Positions 34,193 through 48,050 of a stretch of 64,000 nucleotides of DNA are shown piece by piece (position 1 is the first letter of the stretch; every line of letters begins with the position of its first letter). The stretch lies in contig JAKSXM010000014.1 in assembly GCA_022575985.1 (NCBI GenBank), positions 25,234,001 to 25,298,000 on the forward strand. Reading direction: 5' to 3'. The position numbers and the translations under genes were made by a program. The stretch is from Anagrus nilaparvatae. Taxonomy: Eukaryota > Arthropoda > Insecta > Hymenoptera > Mymaridae. The notes beneath the pieces were generated by a model that was given only the letters and a program-made list of their open reading frames with translations, was not told the DNA's origin and searched no databases.

Positions 34193-37100
34193 ATGAGTAA
34201 TATATACATTCAAGAACCACCCACTTCGGGAAAGGTAAAGTTAAATAGTAGATTTAAATACTGCAATTAATTTTTTTTTGTGGTAAAATTCATTTTATTT
34301 TTTTATAATTTAAAAATTTTAATTAACATAATATCAATGCAACAGGTTGTTATGAAAACGTCCGTTGGGGATATCGATATTGAATTGTGGACAAGAGAAG
34401 CCCCAAAAGCATGTAAAAATTTTATACAACTTTGTATGGAAGGCTATTACGATGGAACATTGTTTCATCGTGTGGTTAAAGGATTTATTGTTCAAGGAGG
34501 AGACCCTACAGGCACAGGAGAGGGAGGACAAAGTATATACGGAGAACCGTTCAAGGTGAGCTTTAAAATGACGAAGGGTATTTCATGAAAATAATTTTTT
34601 GTTTGTTAAGCCCAGTAAATAAAAAGTTAATTTTAAGTATTAAATGTATAAAAAACTTGTTTATGAAAAGGGGAAAAGTTAAATCGTTCATTTTTGACTA
34701 AAATGGAAAAATATTCAATAAACTTATTTTCTGTACAGTAGCCACGAAAGTACGATTTCCTGGCCGCTGCGCGGCTTTTTGATTTTGAACTTTTGATTCT
34801 ACTAGAAAAAATTGCAAATTTTTATAAATTTCTATTATAGTTGATATATTTGATTTTTGCAAAGTTAAATTTTAATTACAATATTCTTTAAGGATGAATT
34901 TCATTCAAGACTCCGGTTCGTCCGTCGAGGACTCGTTGCAATGGCAAATGCAGGAAAAAATGACAATGGCTCACAATTCTTTTTTACACTTGCAGCTACC
35001 CCTGAATTACAAAATAAACATACCATATTTGGAAAAGTTGGGGGAGAAACAATATATAATATGTTAAAATTAGAAGATGCTCTTGTTGACGAAGTAAGTT
35101 TACTGCAATTAAAATATTTTTATCATATTTTTTTTTCATAACATTTTTTAACTTTAATATTCTTTATTTTAATAATTCAGAGTGATAAGCCCATATATCC
35201 TCAAACCATCCTAAAAACGGAAGTTATAACTAATCCATTTACGGATATAAAACCAAGAGTTGATCCAAAATCAAAGTCAGATGATAAATCAAAGAAGAAA
35301 GAGTCTAAAAAAGGAGTAAAGTAAGATATTAAAATTTTTTTCCTTTTTTTTTAAATGGTAAAGCAAATTTTGTAGTTAAATTTAAGTTAAACAAAAGTTT
35401 TGATAGTAGCCTAAGTTTCTTTTTATTATACATATTGTATTTTATGCGCTTTCATGCAGTTAATTACTTGAAATTTTCTTAACTTTTTGCTCACGAAAAT
35501 TCTTAAGGACCCCCTTATTTTTTTTAGTGTATAAAAGACACTTTAGTTTTCATATTTTAGTTTCTTTTTTTTCAAGCATCTACTTAATTTAGACAGAGTA
35601 ATATTATAAGGTTAAACGAATGGTACTCGGACAGCGTAAGATTTCAGTATAGGTTTCCCGGACATGCGATTTCGTTTTTTCGCAAAAAATTTTAATATAA
35701 TATGAGACTATTAAACTTAAAATTTCTTAATAAGTCTAATTTTTTTCCAAGTACTTATATTTCAAATAATGGTTTTTAATCGATATATTGAATCTGATAA
35801 TTAATTGTTTGAAAATTATTTTCTCAAAATTTTCTTCAACAAAAAACACAAAAAACACCAAATATTTTTTCTTTTTGGATGTACATAGTACCTAACTTTT
35901 TTCTATGGGATTACTACTTTCAGAATAATCGTTTATAGTAAATTTTAGGATCTGATCCGAAATTTTTCGAAAATTTTTTTCTCAAAATTTTTTGCAAAAA
36001 AAAGTTTTTCATGAAAGTATACTAATATCTAGAAATATCATTTTACTTGATATCTCGAATCTAATAATTAATTTTTTGAAAATTTTTTCTCAAAATTTTT
36101 GCCTTTAAAAATATAAAAAACACAAATTTTTTTTTTTTTTTTTTTTGGACGTAGTACCTCATTTTTTTATGAAAGTACTAATATTTAGAAAAATCGTTTT
36201 TACTTAAAATCTCGAATTCAAAACTTAATTTTTTGAAAACTTTTTTCTCGATATTTTTGCCACTAAAAAATGCAAAAAACGCCAAAGTTTGGACGTAGAA
36301 CCTAATTTTTGTCTCCGAAAGTATCAATTTTAGAAACATCGTTTTTACTCGATTTTATATTTAATTTTTTGGAAGTTTTTTTCCCAAAATTTTGACTATT
36401 AAAAAATATAAGAAACATCTTTTCATTTATACTTTTTCTCATGACCTTATACTTTGTTAGGTAAAATAGAACATTACATATTTTCTTATCGCTAATGAGC
36501 CATAGTGCCAATTACTTGGCAGCGTTTTTTGTTGTTATTATAATGATTATTTAAAATAAAAAAATCGAGTATTCAAAATTACATTAAAATATTTGTTCAG
36601 TAACTGCACATATACCGTTTTAATTTTTATAATCAGCATCTACGATATATTTATCATATAAAAGCTACTTGCCCAACTTCTGCTTAAATTAGCATTGTCC
36701 GCTAATATTCAAAACTTTTACGTATCAGCCTGGAAAGGACCAAAAAACCTAGATTTTTATATTGCAATTAATATTCATTTTTCGTTGATAATTTGACAAT
36801 TATTTCCTTTTTTTTTTACTAATGAGGCATGCTAAAAAAATCATTTTTGAATGTTTTTTATTAATAGTTTATTTGACAAAAAATTGAAAATTCATTTAAA
36901 AAAATTATATGTACTTACTTTATTATTAAATAAACAAAACAATTTCTTCTGTATACAGTTAATAAAATTAAGGCCCAGAAACTTTAATTTACCTTTTTAT
37001 ACTGTTTTTATTACTAAAGAATAATTTTTTATCTTACATCATTGTTTAATTTTGATCGAATTTTAATTCATTAAAAATTTATTTTGTTTAATTTATTTTA

Positions 37101-39288
37101 GAAATTTCAAATTATTATCGTTTGGAGAAGAAGCTGAAGAAGATGAAGAAGAAACCAAAGAAATAAATAAAAATTTTGTTGGTAAAAGCAAATCAGCACA
37201 CGATAATTTAGCAGATCCAAAATTAAGTTCTCAACCAGTCACTGAAGCAGATGATCCCCCCTTGAAGAAGAAAAAAATTCGTGAAAATAGTGATTCTGAT
37301 AGTGAAGATTATGAATCTGCAGAAGAAGCTGAAGATAATGAAAAAGAGTAAGGAAAAAAATTCTAATTAAAAAACAAAATTAAGATTTCAATCACCCCTA
37401 ATTTCTTGACATTTTTTATCTTTTAACATAAAATTAAAATTATCTTCTAAACAAAAATGATGTCTAAGCATTTCACCAGGCTTACATAAATTTATATGGC
37501 AAATATTGTTTCTTTTTTTCAGGCAAATGAAAAATAGAATTAAAGATAAATTGAAAAAGAAATTACCTTCAACGTCTAAAATACAAGAAATAAAAAAAGT
37601 TAATAAAGAAGAAAATGAATCCGATGAAGAAGAATATTATCTTGGAAAAGACAGAGTAGATGCGCAAAAAAAGAAAAAGTAAGTATGCTGTTTAAATAAA
37701 ACAAAAAATTAAAACCATCTGTTAATCACACGATTTGTTCGAAAATCGGTTAGTATCCGGGACTTTTAATTTATTTTCAAAACATTTTTTTTTTTAGAAA
37801 ATTAATTTTGACTGCAAATGGAACTAATTAAAATATCTACCAAAATTTAAATACATTTGTATTTTTAATCATAAAATTAGATCAAAATATTTAAAATTTT
37901 TAGGACTCTAAAATCCTATCTCAGTAACACATATAAAAAAAAATGACATAAAAGCATTTTTGGAATCTGGGAGTTTTCTTTTTAGAATTTTCGGAACTAG
38001 CTTTTCCTGACACCAAATGTAAATTTTGTCTCAATTTTTATATATTTTAGGAAATTTGACTCTATCCCATTTTGCAGTAAAATTTTAAATATTTCTGAAA
38101 CACTGTGCAAAAAATAAAGGAAATTATATTTAATTTCCCAAAAATTATGTTTCTTTTACATAATTACTTTTTTCTTGCCAGTGGCCAGAAAGCACGTATT
38201 TCCCTGTCGCATTTTTCCTGAAACTTGTCCATAAAAACAGTACCCCAATTAACAATTTTTTATGTGCGAATTGGTCCATTTTTCATTTTTCTGGACACAG
38301 AATCATAATATACTACTTTTACTATATGTTATAAAAAATATTGAATTATAAATAACATTTTAATTAGTAAATAAATATTTAAAAAATTTTCAGAATAGAA
38401 ATTCAGAAAGAAATACGTAATCTAAAACGTGAAATGCATAACGAAAAAAAAGCTAAATTGGAAGATGAAAAAGAAAAAAAAGATGTAATAGATAAAAAAG
38501 AAAAAGCATCAGAATTATTAAAAGAATATCATAAAACACACGAAGAATATAAAGAAGCCCAATCAAAATTACCAAAAAAAGGTGATTATTTAAAATATTT
38601 TTTAAAATTATTTATAAGAAATTTTTTTTTCTTCTCAATGTTATTTTTTTATTTATATTTTATTCAATTACGTAAATATTAATTTATTTATTATTGTAAA
38701 ATTATTATTTAATATGTATTCATTTCTAATTAAATAAATTATTCATTTTGTTCATTTATACAACCTCTCTATGTTTCATTACTACATTTTTGATACTAAC
38801 AAAATTTAATATTACATCAATTTCATAACTAACTAATACTATTACTAATACTTTAAATCCCAAGTAAATAAAAAATATCAATTTTTAAAAAAATTCATGA
38901 TAAAAACATTTATTACCTATGTATATTTTATTACTTAAATTGTTTACAAGATACACGAGTCTAGTCTATTAAATTTTTTTTAGGGGCATCACGTGAAGAT
39001 TTTACATTACAATTGTTAAAAAAATTTAAAAACAAAGTCGAAGAAATACAAGAACAGAATTTTGATGAAAATGTACCAGAATCCAATGCTAACAATGATG
39101 ACGACGATGATGTTACAGGAACATCATGGATGCAGCATAAATTCAAATGCGAAGAGGCTCCAGTATTAGCTAAGGATGCAAGTACCAAAGGTGACGACTG
39201 GTTTGAAATTTATGATCCTAGAAATCCAATAAACAAAAGAAGACGTGGTGAAATCCCAGGCAAATCAAATGATTCAAAGAAAAAATGA
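34193..39288 (+). CDS. CWC27: Spliceosome-associated cyclophilin CWC27, 8 exons
   Basis: Nuclear cyclophilin of the activated (B-act) spliceosome that partners CWC22 and the exon-junction machinery. Exons are 34193-34234, 34346-34555, 34893-35093, 35181-35320, 37102-37347, 37523-37678, 38394-38581 and 38984-39288; all phases agree and give 495 aa. The start [15 protein letters not shown] is the family N-terminus. The cyclophilin domain has [49 protein letters not shown] and NGSQFFFTL. The residue at the cyclophilin A Trp121 position is Glu (TPELQNKH), as in other CWC27 proteins, implying little isomerase activity. The tail has [14 protein letters not shown], acidic and lysine-rich coiled segments, and the conserved C-terminus [14 protein letters not shown] motif ([16 protein letters not shown]). 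The 1.78 kb intron 4 contains a tandem repeat. Confidence 0.95.
35745..36432. repeat. Degenerate tandem repeat in CWC27 intron 4
   Basis: Units of about 135-145 bases are repeated roughly four to five times. Landmarks in each unit are GGACGTAGTACCTAATTTT, ATGAAAGTACTAATATTTAGAAA, ATCGTTTTTACT, ATCTCGAATCTAA, TTAATTTTTTGAAAA and TTTTTCTCAAAATTTTTGC. The GGAyGTA landmark occurs at 35877, 36147 and 36291. Units differ by many substitutions, so the array is old. The function is unknown and it lies entirely within the intron. Confidence 0.65.
38170..38210. repeat. Short dispersed repeat (CAGTGGCCAGAAA)
   Basis: TGCCAGTGGCCAGAAA followed by GCACGTATTT matches the context at 7735-7757 and, more loosely, 34737-34780. 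It lies in CWC27 intron 6. It is probably the end of a non-autonomous element; boundaries are not resolved. Confidence 0.35.
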
Positions 39289-39715
39289 TAATTATTTTAA
39301 AACTTGACTTTTTATTGTAAATACAATTTATTTTTATTTAAGATACAATAAATATTTATTGTTATCAGTTACTTAAATATTGATAAAAAAAAAAGAAATA
39401 ATTGAATTTTTTTTGTAAAAATGATAAAAAATAATATTTTTAATAAACTATACCTTAAAGTATAATGTAATATTGAGATATTAGGTATATTACTGCTCTA
39501 TTAATAACTTTTTAAAAGTTAAGTTTGCCACTTTGTATGTGAGGTATTTTTGTATCGAATTATAGTTATGCGCGGTAAGCACGAATGAATAGAAGATTTT
39601 AAATTGTTGTAATATTTATTTAAGATTAAGATTTCTTTTTTACAGAAATTAATTAATAGTTTGAATTATCAAAAATAAATTTATTGTAATTTTTAATTTA
39701 ATAGAGAAATAAGAA
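39289..39715. other. Short intergenic spacer
   Basis: A 427-base AT-rich gap between CWC27 and the next plus-strand gene. It should contain the CWC27 3' UTR (AATAAATATTTATT near 39348) and the promoter of the downstream gene. Nothing else was recognised. Confidence 0.5.
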
Positions 39716-42700
39716 ATGTCAAATGTTCCATTGAAAATTGATTATTTGGGTGAGTTTTTATTAAAAAATTGTAAAAATTAATTCTGATTAACGAATAATT
39801 TGTTAATTAATAAAAAGACAAAATTTAGTTTTATTAATTTCATTTTACGATGCAATTTTTGACAGTCTAAAAACTTTAAAAAATTAAATTATAATAAAAA
39901 TAGTGTAACAAAGAATTCTTCAAACAATAAGAAAATAAAGAAAAATTTGTATAGAAAATGCTTTGTCACTATTAATTATGAGTTATGAGACATTATTTTG
40001 CATTGCACAACAAATAAATTTTTTTTTCTTCAAAATTTAAATTTTTATAAATATTTGCATTGTGACTTAATTTCTTTATCATATTTTCATAATAATAATA
40101 TCTCTAGTTCAAGGTTAAAAATATGACATTTTCTATTACTATATTGTGTACATTTGAATTAATGAATGTAATTAATTATTAAGATTATACGTATTGCATA
40201 ATTAATTTTTATTTGATTTATTATAATCTATAGTTAATTTATTTAATTATTTTGTATTTGAAAATTAATTAGAAAAATTTTAGGTACAATTTGTGGTTTT
40301 TGGAACCTGAAATTTTTTAAATTTAGATACAATTTAGATAATTCAAAAAATATAGTTAATGCTTTAATTTTATAATTTGTAAAGACTAATCTTAATAATT
40401 TTGTAAATAAGGAAAATAAAATGTTCTTAATATTGAAAAATATTAGTTTTTTAATTTTAGCAATTAAATTTTTTTTTTGTTTTTTGAAAATTCGAATCTA
40501 TGAAAATTTATGAATATTTTGAATTTTTTAATTATTTAAAAAATTTTCTTAATAGGTGATAACATAAAACCAAGAGATTGGAGACCAAAAAGAACAGAAT
40601 GTAAAAATATATTTCGTTTGATGCGTTTGTGTATGTTGGGCATAATTTTACCAGCTATTTTTGTTGCTGGACCAGTTTATTTAAGGTATCGTGTTTTTTC
40701 TGAACAACTTTATCCATTAGCTGTATCTGATCAAAGATTAATTGATGGAAAAATTTCAACTACTTGGTGTCAGGTAGTCAACATTTATTTCATAATTTTT
40801 TTTAACAAAAATGATCATAATAAGTATGGGGTATTATGGGCTTTTAGTTTTTGTTAAGTTTTATTGTGTTCATTTTTAAGGTAACTAAATCATTTCATAA
40901 AAATATTTTGATAAAATTTTTTAAATTTCTTTTTGTTGATAAGACGCGTTTTCTCACCAGTGATTGAGGAAAATAAGTCTTTTTGATTTTCGTCATAAAA
41001 AAGAATGTATGAGATCGCAGTTTATTATAATTTAATGTAAATTACTTGCAAGCAGGATCTTTAGGGGTATAGGGGATCTTAGGAGGCTGAGTTAGATTTT
41101 TTAATATTAATTCATTTTCTTTAGATTTTGATCACTGATTAAGTCCGGCCCTTTTCGACTCTTGCAAGGCACTTTGTTTAAACTTAGCACTAATGACGGT
41201 TTTTAATAATTGACGCTGTTAATGGGAAATTCGGTAACTTTAGCTCGAGAACTTACATCCGCCTATGCGAGAACCATAAAAATTTTCTTTGAGTGGGGAA
41301 GGGCCGGAATCAATTATATTGACCTATTCTACTTGTTCACCGATCTTTTAGATTCCACGTTTCTTCACTATATAATTATAATCCTTTCATTTATTCTCAA
41401 CCTAAATTTTGCTCTAAATACTTAACAAAAATTAAAAAAAAAAATCGATTAATAACCAGAACTTGAAATAAGAATGAAAAAATTCTTATATTAAACGTAT
41501 AAGGCAGACATACACTATACAGTAATATAAATTATGCCTAAAATGCTTATACTCATTATATACCTAAAGTGACAATTCTGAAGCAAAAATAATGATTTCT
41601 TAAATTTTTATTGAATTTTATATTTCATATCTAAATTTTTTAGTTAGTTGATTTTATGGTACATTTAAATTAATCCTTTATTTATTCCATTCATTTAATA
41701 AGAGACATTTAAATATAAAAAATGATATCTTATCATCTAATCTTTTTAGTAATTTTTATATTACGCTTATCATAATTTACTCACGTAGAAAATATAAAAG
41801 ATCGTAAAATAGTAAATATTTGAATTAATTTTCCTTTAATTGTTTTTTTTTATTTTTAATTTAAATATTGATATAAAAAAAAAATTTAATTTGTTCATTA
41901 AGGATTTTTTCATTTTTTTTAATTTATATTTTAAGGATTTTTTACAGAAAATTTAATGGGAGTTTGAATTTGGGAAAATTTTCTTGTATTTACAAGGGCT
42001 ACATTTAAAACACCTTTTTACAGCACGCAGTTAAACACACCACTCATCCTCGGTCCACGCAAATTAGCCTTTTGAATCACTATAATCACCATTGAATCAC
42101 CAGTTTTCATGTTAAAAGATAGTGGTTCTTGGGTTACATCTAAGATTTTTAATTACTGGCTATGGGGCTTAAAACATGACATTTATTTAAAAGAAAAAAA
42201 AATGAGACAATACGAAAGATTTTAAGCTAATTGTACAAGGTGGCAGCAAGAAACAGCAGCCCAAGAAACACAATCTTTAAGCATGCAGTCAGGTGATTCT
42301 AAGCCTATTCTAAGCCTATCAGGTCCTTTATCATAAATGTAAGGCAGCCAAGATGTTTTTGCAACACAATAGCAATCTATAACTTTTTTTTTTAAATTTT
42401 ACTTTTGTTTTATAATAAAAACATTAATTACTAAATGATAATGTAACTGATTTTTAAAAAATTATTTTTTAGAGACAAGTAATAAAAGTTAATGCAACCT
42501 TTAATGCATATTTAGTCAATGGTATTCCAGAAATAAAGAGAGGAATCACACACGTTTCGATGACTAGGCAATTATTATTAGAAGATGATATGAAGGAATA
42601 TTGGGGATTTTATTTACTTCGTGGAAGTAGCGTCACAGTATCAACTTGCGTAAGGTGAAAATAAAACAAAAGTATGATTTGTTTATGATTTATTATATAT

Positions 42701-45393
42701 CGCCATTACATTATGATACCAAGTAGAAATTTGCCCAACAGTAACATTAAATTTTACAAATTTTTTAATTTATTTTTGGTTATTCTTTTTCGTTTGCCAA
42801 TTTTCGATAGACAAAAATTTTTAGACAAACTACTGACCAAAAAATTTACTGCCAATTTTCATTTTATTTTACAAAAAATTCATTTTTTAATTTTTTACAT
42901 TATTGAAATATAATATATTTTGGAAAAGAATTTATAACTGGTATACCTTATTAACACCAGAGGCGGATCCAGAAACCACCTCTGAAGGGGGGTGAATTAA
43001 AAAAATTACTTCTTATAACCGTAAAATTTCCAAAAAGTTACTATTAATTTTAACTTATAACCTAAATTATTTTAAGTCCAAACAGCTGAATCATTCTAAT
43101 TACGAGGGTCAAGGGGGTGCAGCTTTCCATGGGAGTCTACACAAAAGAAAAAAAAATAGCCATAATCCACCCACCCCCCAAATGGTGTAATTTTTGCATT
43201 TGAAAACCCATATCTATTTTTAGAGGTTCCTATCTCGGTTGCTATTTCCTATTTTTTTAAAAGTACTTTTTTAACAAGTTAAAAAATTTGTTCAATATTT
43301 TACATAAAATAAACAATTACAAAAAAAATTTTCAATTTACAATGTTGATTTGAAATTAATAAATTTTATTAGAGTAGAAGATAAATGAAATTGTTTAAGT
43401 TTAGATAGCAAAAATTTTTTATAATAAAATTATTTTATTTTTTATACTTTTAAAAAATCATCAAATAGTACGATGAATTCAGTAACGTAGATATCAAATA
43501 TTGTTAGTAAATAAAGTTAAAAGTGTAAAAATTATTAATTTATGAATTTTCTAGAATATTTTTATTTTCTCTAGATGGCCAGGTGCTTCATTGACAATAG
43601 TCAGAGGTCATAAAAATTTACATGAATGCACATTCATTGGAGATGACAGTAGTGAAGAAATTGAAGAATTACAAGAAATTCAAAATGAAAAACAATCCCT
43701 TAATTTAAAAAAACCAATTCTCGTAAGTTTTTTTACACATTATCTATTATCTCTGCATATATATTTTAAAGTACAGAAAAAGTAATTTTTTTTATAAAAT
43801 AATATTTTAAGTACTTTATTTTAATTTAATAGCAATTATCGCTCTTGATTTCTATCTTTAATTACATTATTTATTTAATTAACTCGTTTAAACTGCATTT
43901 GTCTGCTAAGATAAATTATTTTAAAACGAGTACACGTGTTTTTGAAATTATAAATTGGATTTTTAAAGAAAATATTAAGTTTTATTTTATCAAAATAAAA
44001 CTTTTAAAAATCAAAATTTTATTTTGATAAAATAAAGTATTCTGGGACTTCTATAATTTTGGGAATTTTAATATATCTAAACATCATTTTCTATCTGTTA
44101 GCTAGTGTTTAAAAAAATTTTGAAAAATGTAAAAAAATTGAAAAGCTGAAAAGCCAAATTTCAAGTCCTCGGTGGCACGGGTTTTTAAAATCGAAAACCA
44201 AAATCCTTGAACGAGCGAAAAGTCGAAAAAAAATGACGACAAAATCTGATACAGCAAAGTTTTCGGAAATAGTTTGTTATTTTCATATTTCCATAGCAGT
44301 AAGTTGGAGCTGATCGACTAAAAAATTTTTAGTCAATTTTGTGGGTGGCTGAGAGATCAAAATCCGAAAATTTGATTTTTAACAATAAATCTTTATTAAA
44401 TTTAAAGAAATAGATGAAAAATTTGGATTGCCAGGGAAAAACCACTCCAGAAGAAAAAAAAACTTTTCTTTTTACGATGAAATTTAGCCAAGTTATCGTC
44501 AATTTAAGATTTTGCTTAAATTCGCCTTAAAAAAGATTGAAATTTTATTGAAAAAGCCTGTTTCTGAACTTTGAACATGCATTACTCGCTTGATTTTCAT
44601 CGTAAAATAATAATTTTTTTTTTTAAATCGATTAATTTTTCCCTAGCAATTCATTTCTTTAAGAAAAAAATCATTTTTATTGACCAAATTTCAATTTTTA
44701 GGTCAAAAATTGTCTGTTGAGTTTAAAACGACCTTGCTGGACAAATTATAAGGAAAAATTCAAAAAACTTTGATTTTTACTCTTGTCAATATTTCATTCT
44801 CAATCTGAGAACCTCTTCAGGACCTTTATTTTTTAAGAAATAATTTTTTAATTTTACAAAATATTACATTGAATTATTTGAATTACATATATATTTTACA
44901 TACCATTTAAAAAACTTAACTTGACATTTAAATATTCTTATGTTCCTATTTTTTAAAAATTACTTAAATGTATAAAACTTATTATTTTAAACATAAAATT
45001 CAAAATTTATATGTCTGTACACTATCAAAACTTTTTTTAGACTAAGTAATAATATTGTTGATATCTGAGCAATGGTTATTTTTTAAATTTTAAAGGATTT
45101 ATTAAGAGGGGGTGTTTATTCATAGATTTTAAGAACTATAAAATTTATACTTTACTAATGGGTTTAAATTCTTGTCGCGATATATGACACTGTTTTATTT
45201 TGAATATTGAGCGTTATTAACTTACATTTTTTTATTTTTTTATTTTTTTCTTTTTTTTTTTTTTTTTTTTTAATTGCTTTTCCATCTTATTTCTTATTTT
45301 ATTATCGTTATATTTTAAGAAAGGGATTTTTTTATAAGTGTATACATCCGTATTAAAAAGGTCAAAAAAATACTATGTATTTTATGTAGAATT

Positions 45394-45456
<63 letters not shown>

Positions 45457-47985
45457 AAATTTTATTATAAAATTTTATTTAATATGATTTCTTGAGGGGA
45501 ATCAAAATTAGCAAGATCACTTTTTTTATTTAAACTTATTTGATTATTTTTTTTAATGAATAGTAATTCGACATATTCTCTTTTTTTAGTGTTAGATTCT
45601 CTATGGAGAATTTTAAAATTATCCCATTCAAATTCATGGGATGTTTGTAGCTTATGTGTGGACATTACATTGTGATTACTCGGACTCTGTCCGAAATTAC
45701 TACTATGTTCACCTATTCGAGTTTCTGTGAGTCGCGCTGTTTGACCATAATATTTTTTATCGCAGTCTTTACATTCTACACAATAAACTACATTTTTTTG
45801 TTGTTTATTAGTTAGTCTATCTTTTCTTAATTTGATAAATTTATTTAATTTGAAGGGGACATGGTATATAATATCTACATTATATTTTTTAATAAAATTA
45901 TGTATCTCTTTGCTTATATTACTATTGCTTGGAAGCATAAATATTTTTCTATTTCTATTTTCTATATTACTATTGTCTGAGGTTCTATTATTATCTATTA
46001 GACTAATATGTTTGACTCTATTTTTTATTTCATGATTTATGAGTTTTTTTGGATAATTATTAAGCGATAAAATTTCTTTTATGTATTTTAAATTATTATT
46101 ATGGAATTGGGGGTGAGATAGCTTTATTGCTTTATCTACCAAAGATTTAATTACACCTGTTTTATGATTTTTGGGATGGTCCGAAAGATAATTTAACAAT
46201 CTACCAGAATATGTCTTTTTACGATACCAGTTAGATATAATACTGCCATCTGAGTTATTTCTTATTAATTGCATATCCAAAAAATTTAACCTATTATCTT
46301 TTTCAATTTCTATCGTAAATTTTATTCTTTCATGATAACTATTAAAAGTTTCTAACACGAAATCTATTTTATTTTTTGGTATTATTAAGAAAGTGTCGTC
46401 AACATATCTTCCATAAAACGGAATTTCAAAATCAAAATTATCTAGTATTTGTTTTTCTAAATCGTAAAAAACTAATTCCCCAAGAATCGGGGAACAGGGG
46501 TCTCCCATTGGTAATCCATTAATTTGTTTATAAAATTTTTTATTAAAAGAAAAATAGGTCGAGTTTATTAGTAAGTCCAGGCCTGATAAAAATTCTTTTT
46601 GAGGTATTCTGGTGTATTTTTCTATATCTGTCCATCTATTTTTAACACTTTCATTTACGAGTTTTAAAGGTATACTAGGATACATTGATACAACATCTAA
46701 CGAAACCATAACATAATCTTTTGGAACTTTAATATTTTTTATTTTATCTAAAAATTCAAGGCTATTTTTTATTACTTGTTCTGGTTTTTTAATACTTTTA
46801 GAAATAACTTGTTCATACATTTTTGATTGTATGTATTTGGGAGAGTCAATGCCTGAAATAATAATTCTAAAGGGAATATCAGTATCTATTTGAATATTGT
46901 TTTTAATTTTTTGAAGAGTATTTTCATCAATTTTGTGTGCTTTAATTAACCCATAAGCTCTAGAAATTATACTTTCTTTTACATGTGATATAGTTATTCC
47001 CATATCTTTGTTTATATATCCCATTTTTTTCCATTTTTCTAGTTTTTTGTAACATTGTGTTATAGATCTTTGTGTAGGATCGTCGTCAATTTCTAATTTT
47101 TTATAAGTTTTTTTATCGCTTAATATATTTTCCATATTTTTGACATAAAAATCATGACTTAATAATACCGTAGAATTTCCTTTATCTATTTTTGAAAAAA
47201 ATAAATTTTTATTTTCTCGAAGAAAATTTTCTAATTCTGTAATAGAATTTTTGATTAATTGATCAAATTCCGATAATTTATTCTTTTTATTTAAATATTT
47301 TTTTGATAAGTTTAATATATAATTTTTTACTTCCTCTTTTTTATCGTTTGGTATGTTATTTATATTTAAATGTAAATCTTTTAAAATTTCTATAATATGA
47401 GTTTTTTTATCTTCAATTAGAGGATGACTGAAATTTTCACCTAATCTGATTAGATTGTATGCATTTACAGGGATGATTTTATTACTTAAATTTAATAGCC
47501 ATGGGTCATCGTTTTCAGTAAAATTATGTCTATTAAGTGATATTTCTTTCTTGTTTGTATCATTTTGATTTTTTAAATTGTTAAATTTTTTTATAAGATT
47601 AAAGTATTTTTTGCTATTTTTATAATCAAATTTGTTTTGCATATCAACAATATTATTAAAGTCCTCAATTGTTAATAAATTACTTAGAAAGATATTTATT
47701 TACATATTAAATTTTTAACGAAATGTAAGTTAGATATTAAAAATAAACTAAGTAATTTCCGAGTAATCACAATGTAATGTCCACACATAAGCTACAAACA
47801 TCCCATGAATTTGAATGGGATAATTTTAAAATTCTCCATAGAGAATCTAACACTAAAAAAAGAGAATATGTCGAATTACTATTCATTAAAAAAAATAATC
47901 AAATAAGTTTAAATAAAAAAAGTGATCTTGCTAATTTTGATTCCCCTCAAGAAATCATATTAAATAAAATTTTATAATAAAATTT

Positions 47986-48050
<65 letters not shown>

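Noticed and set aside
41210..41425. Plus-strand ORF of 71 codons in intron 2 of the membrane-protein gene
   Set aside because: It overlaps a small foldback repeat and has no recognisable domain; probably chance read-through.
45832..46035. Plus-strand 67-codon ORF
   Set aside because: Antisense to the Penelope reverse transcriptase; composed almost only of L, I, F and S from AT-rich mirror codons.
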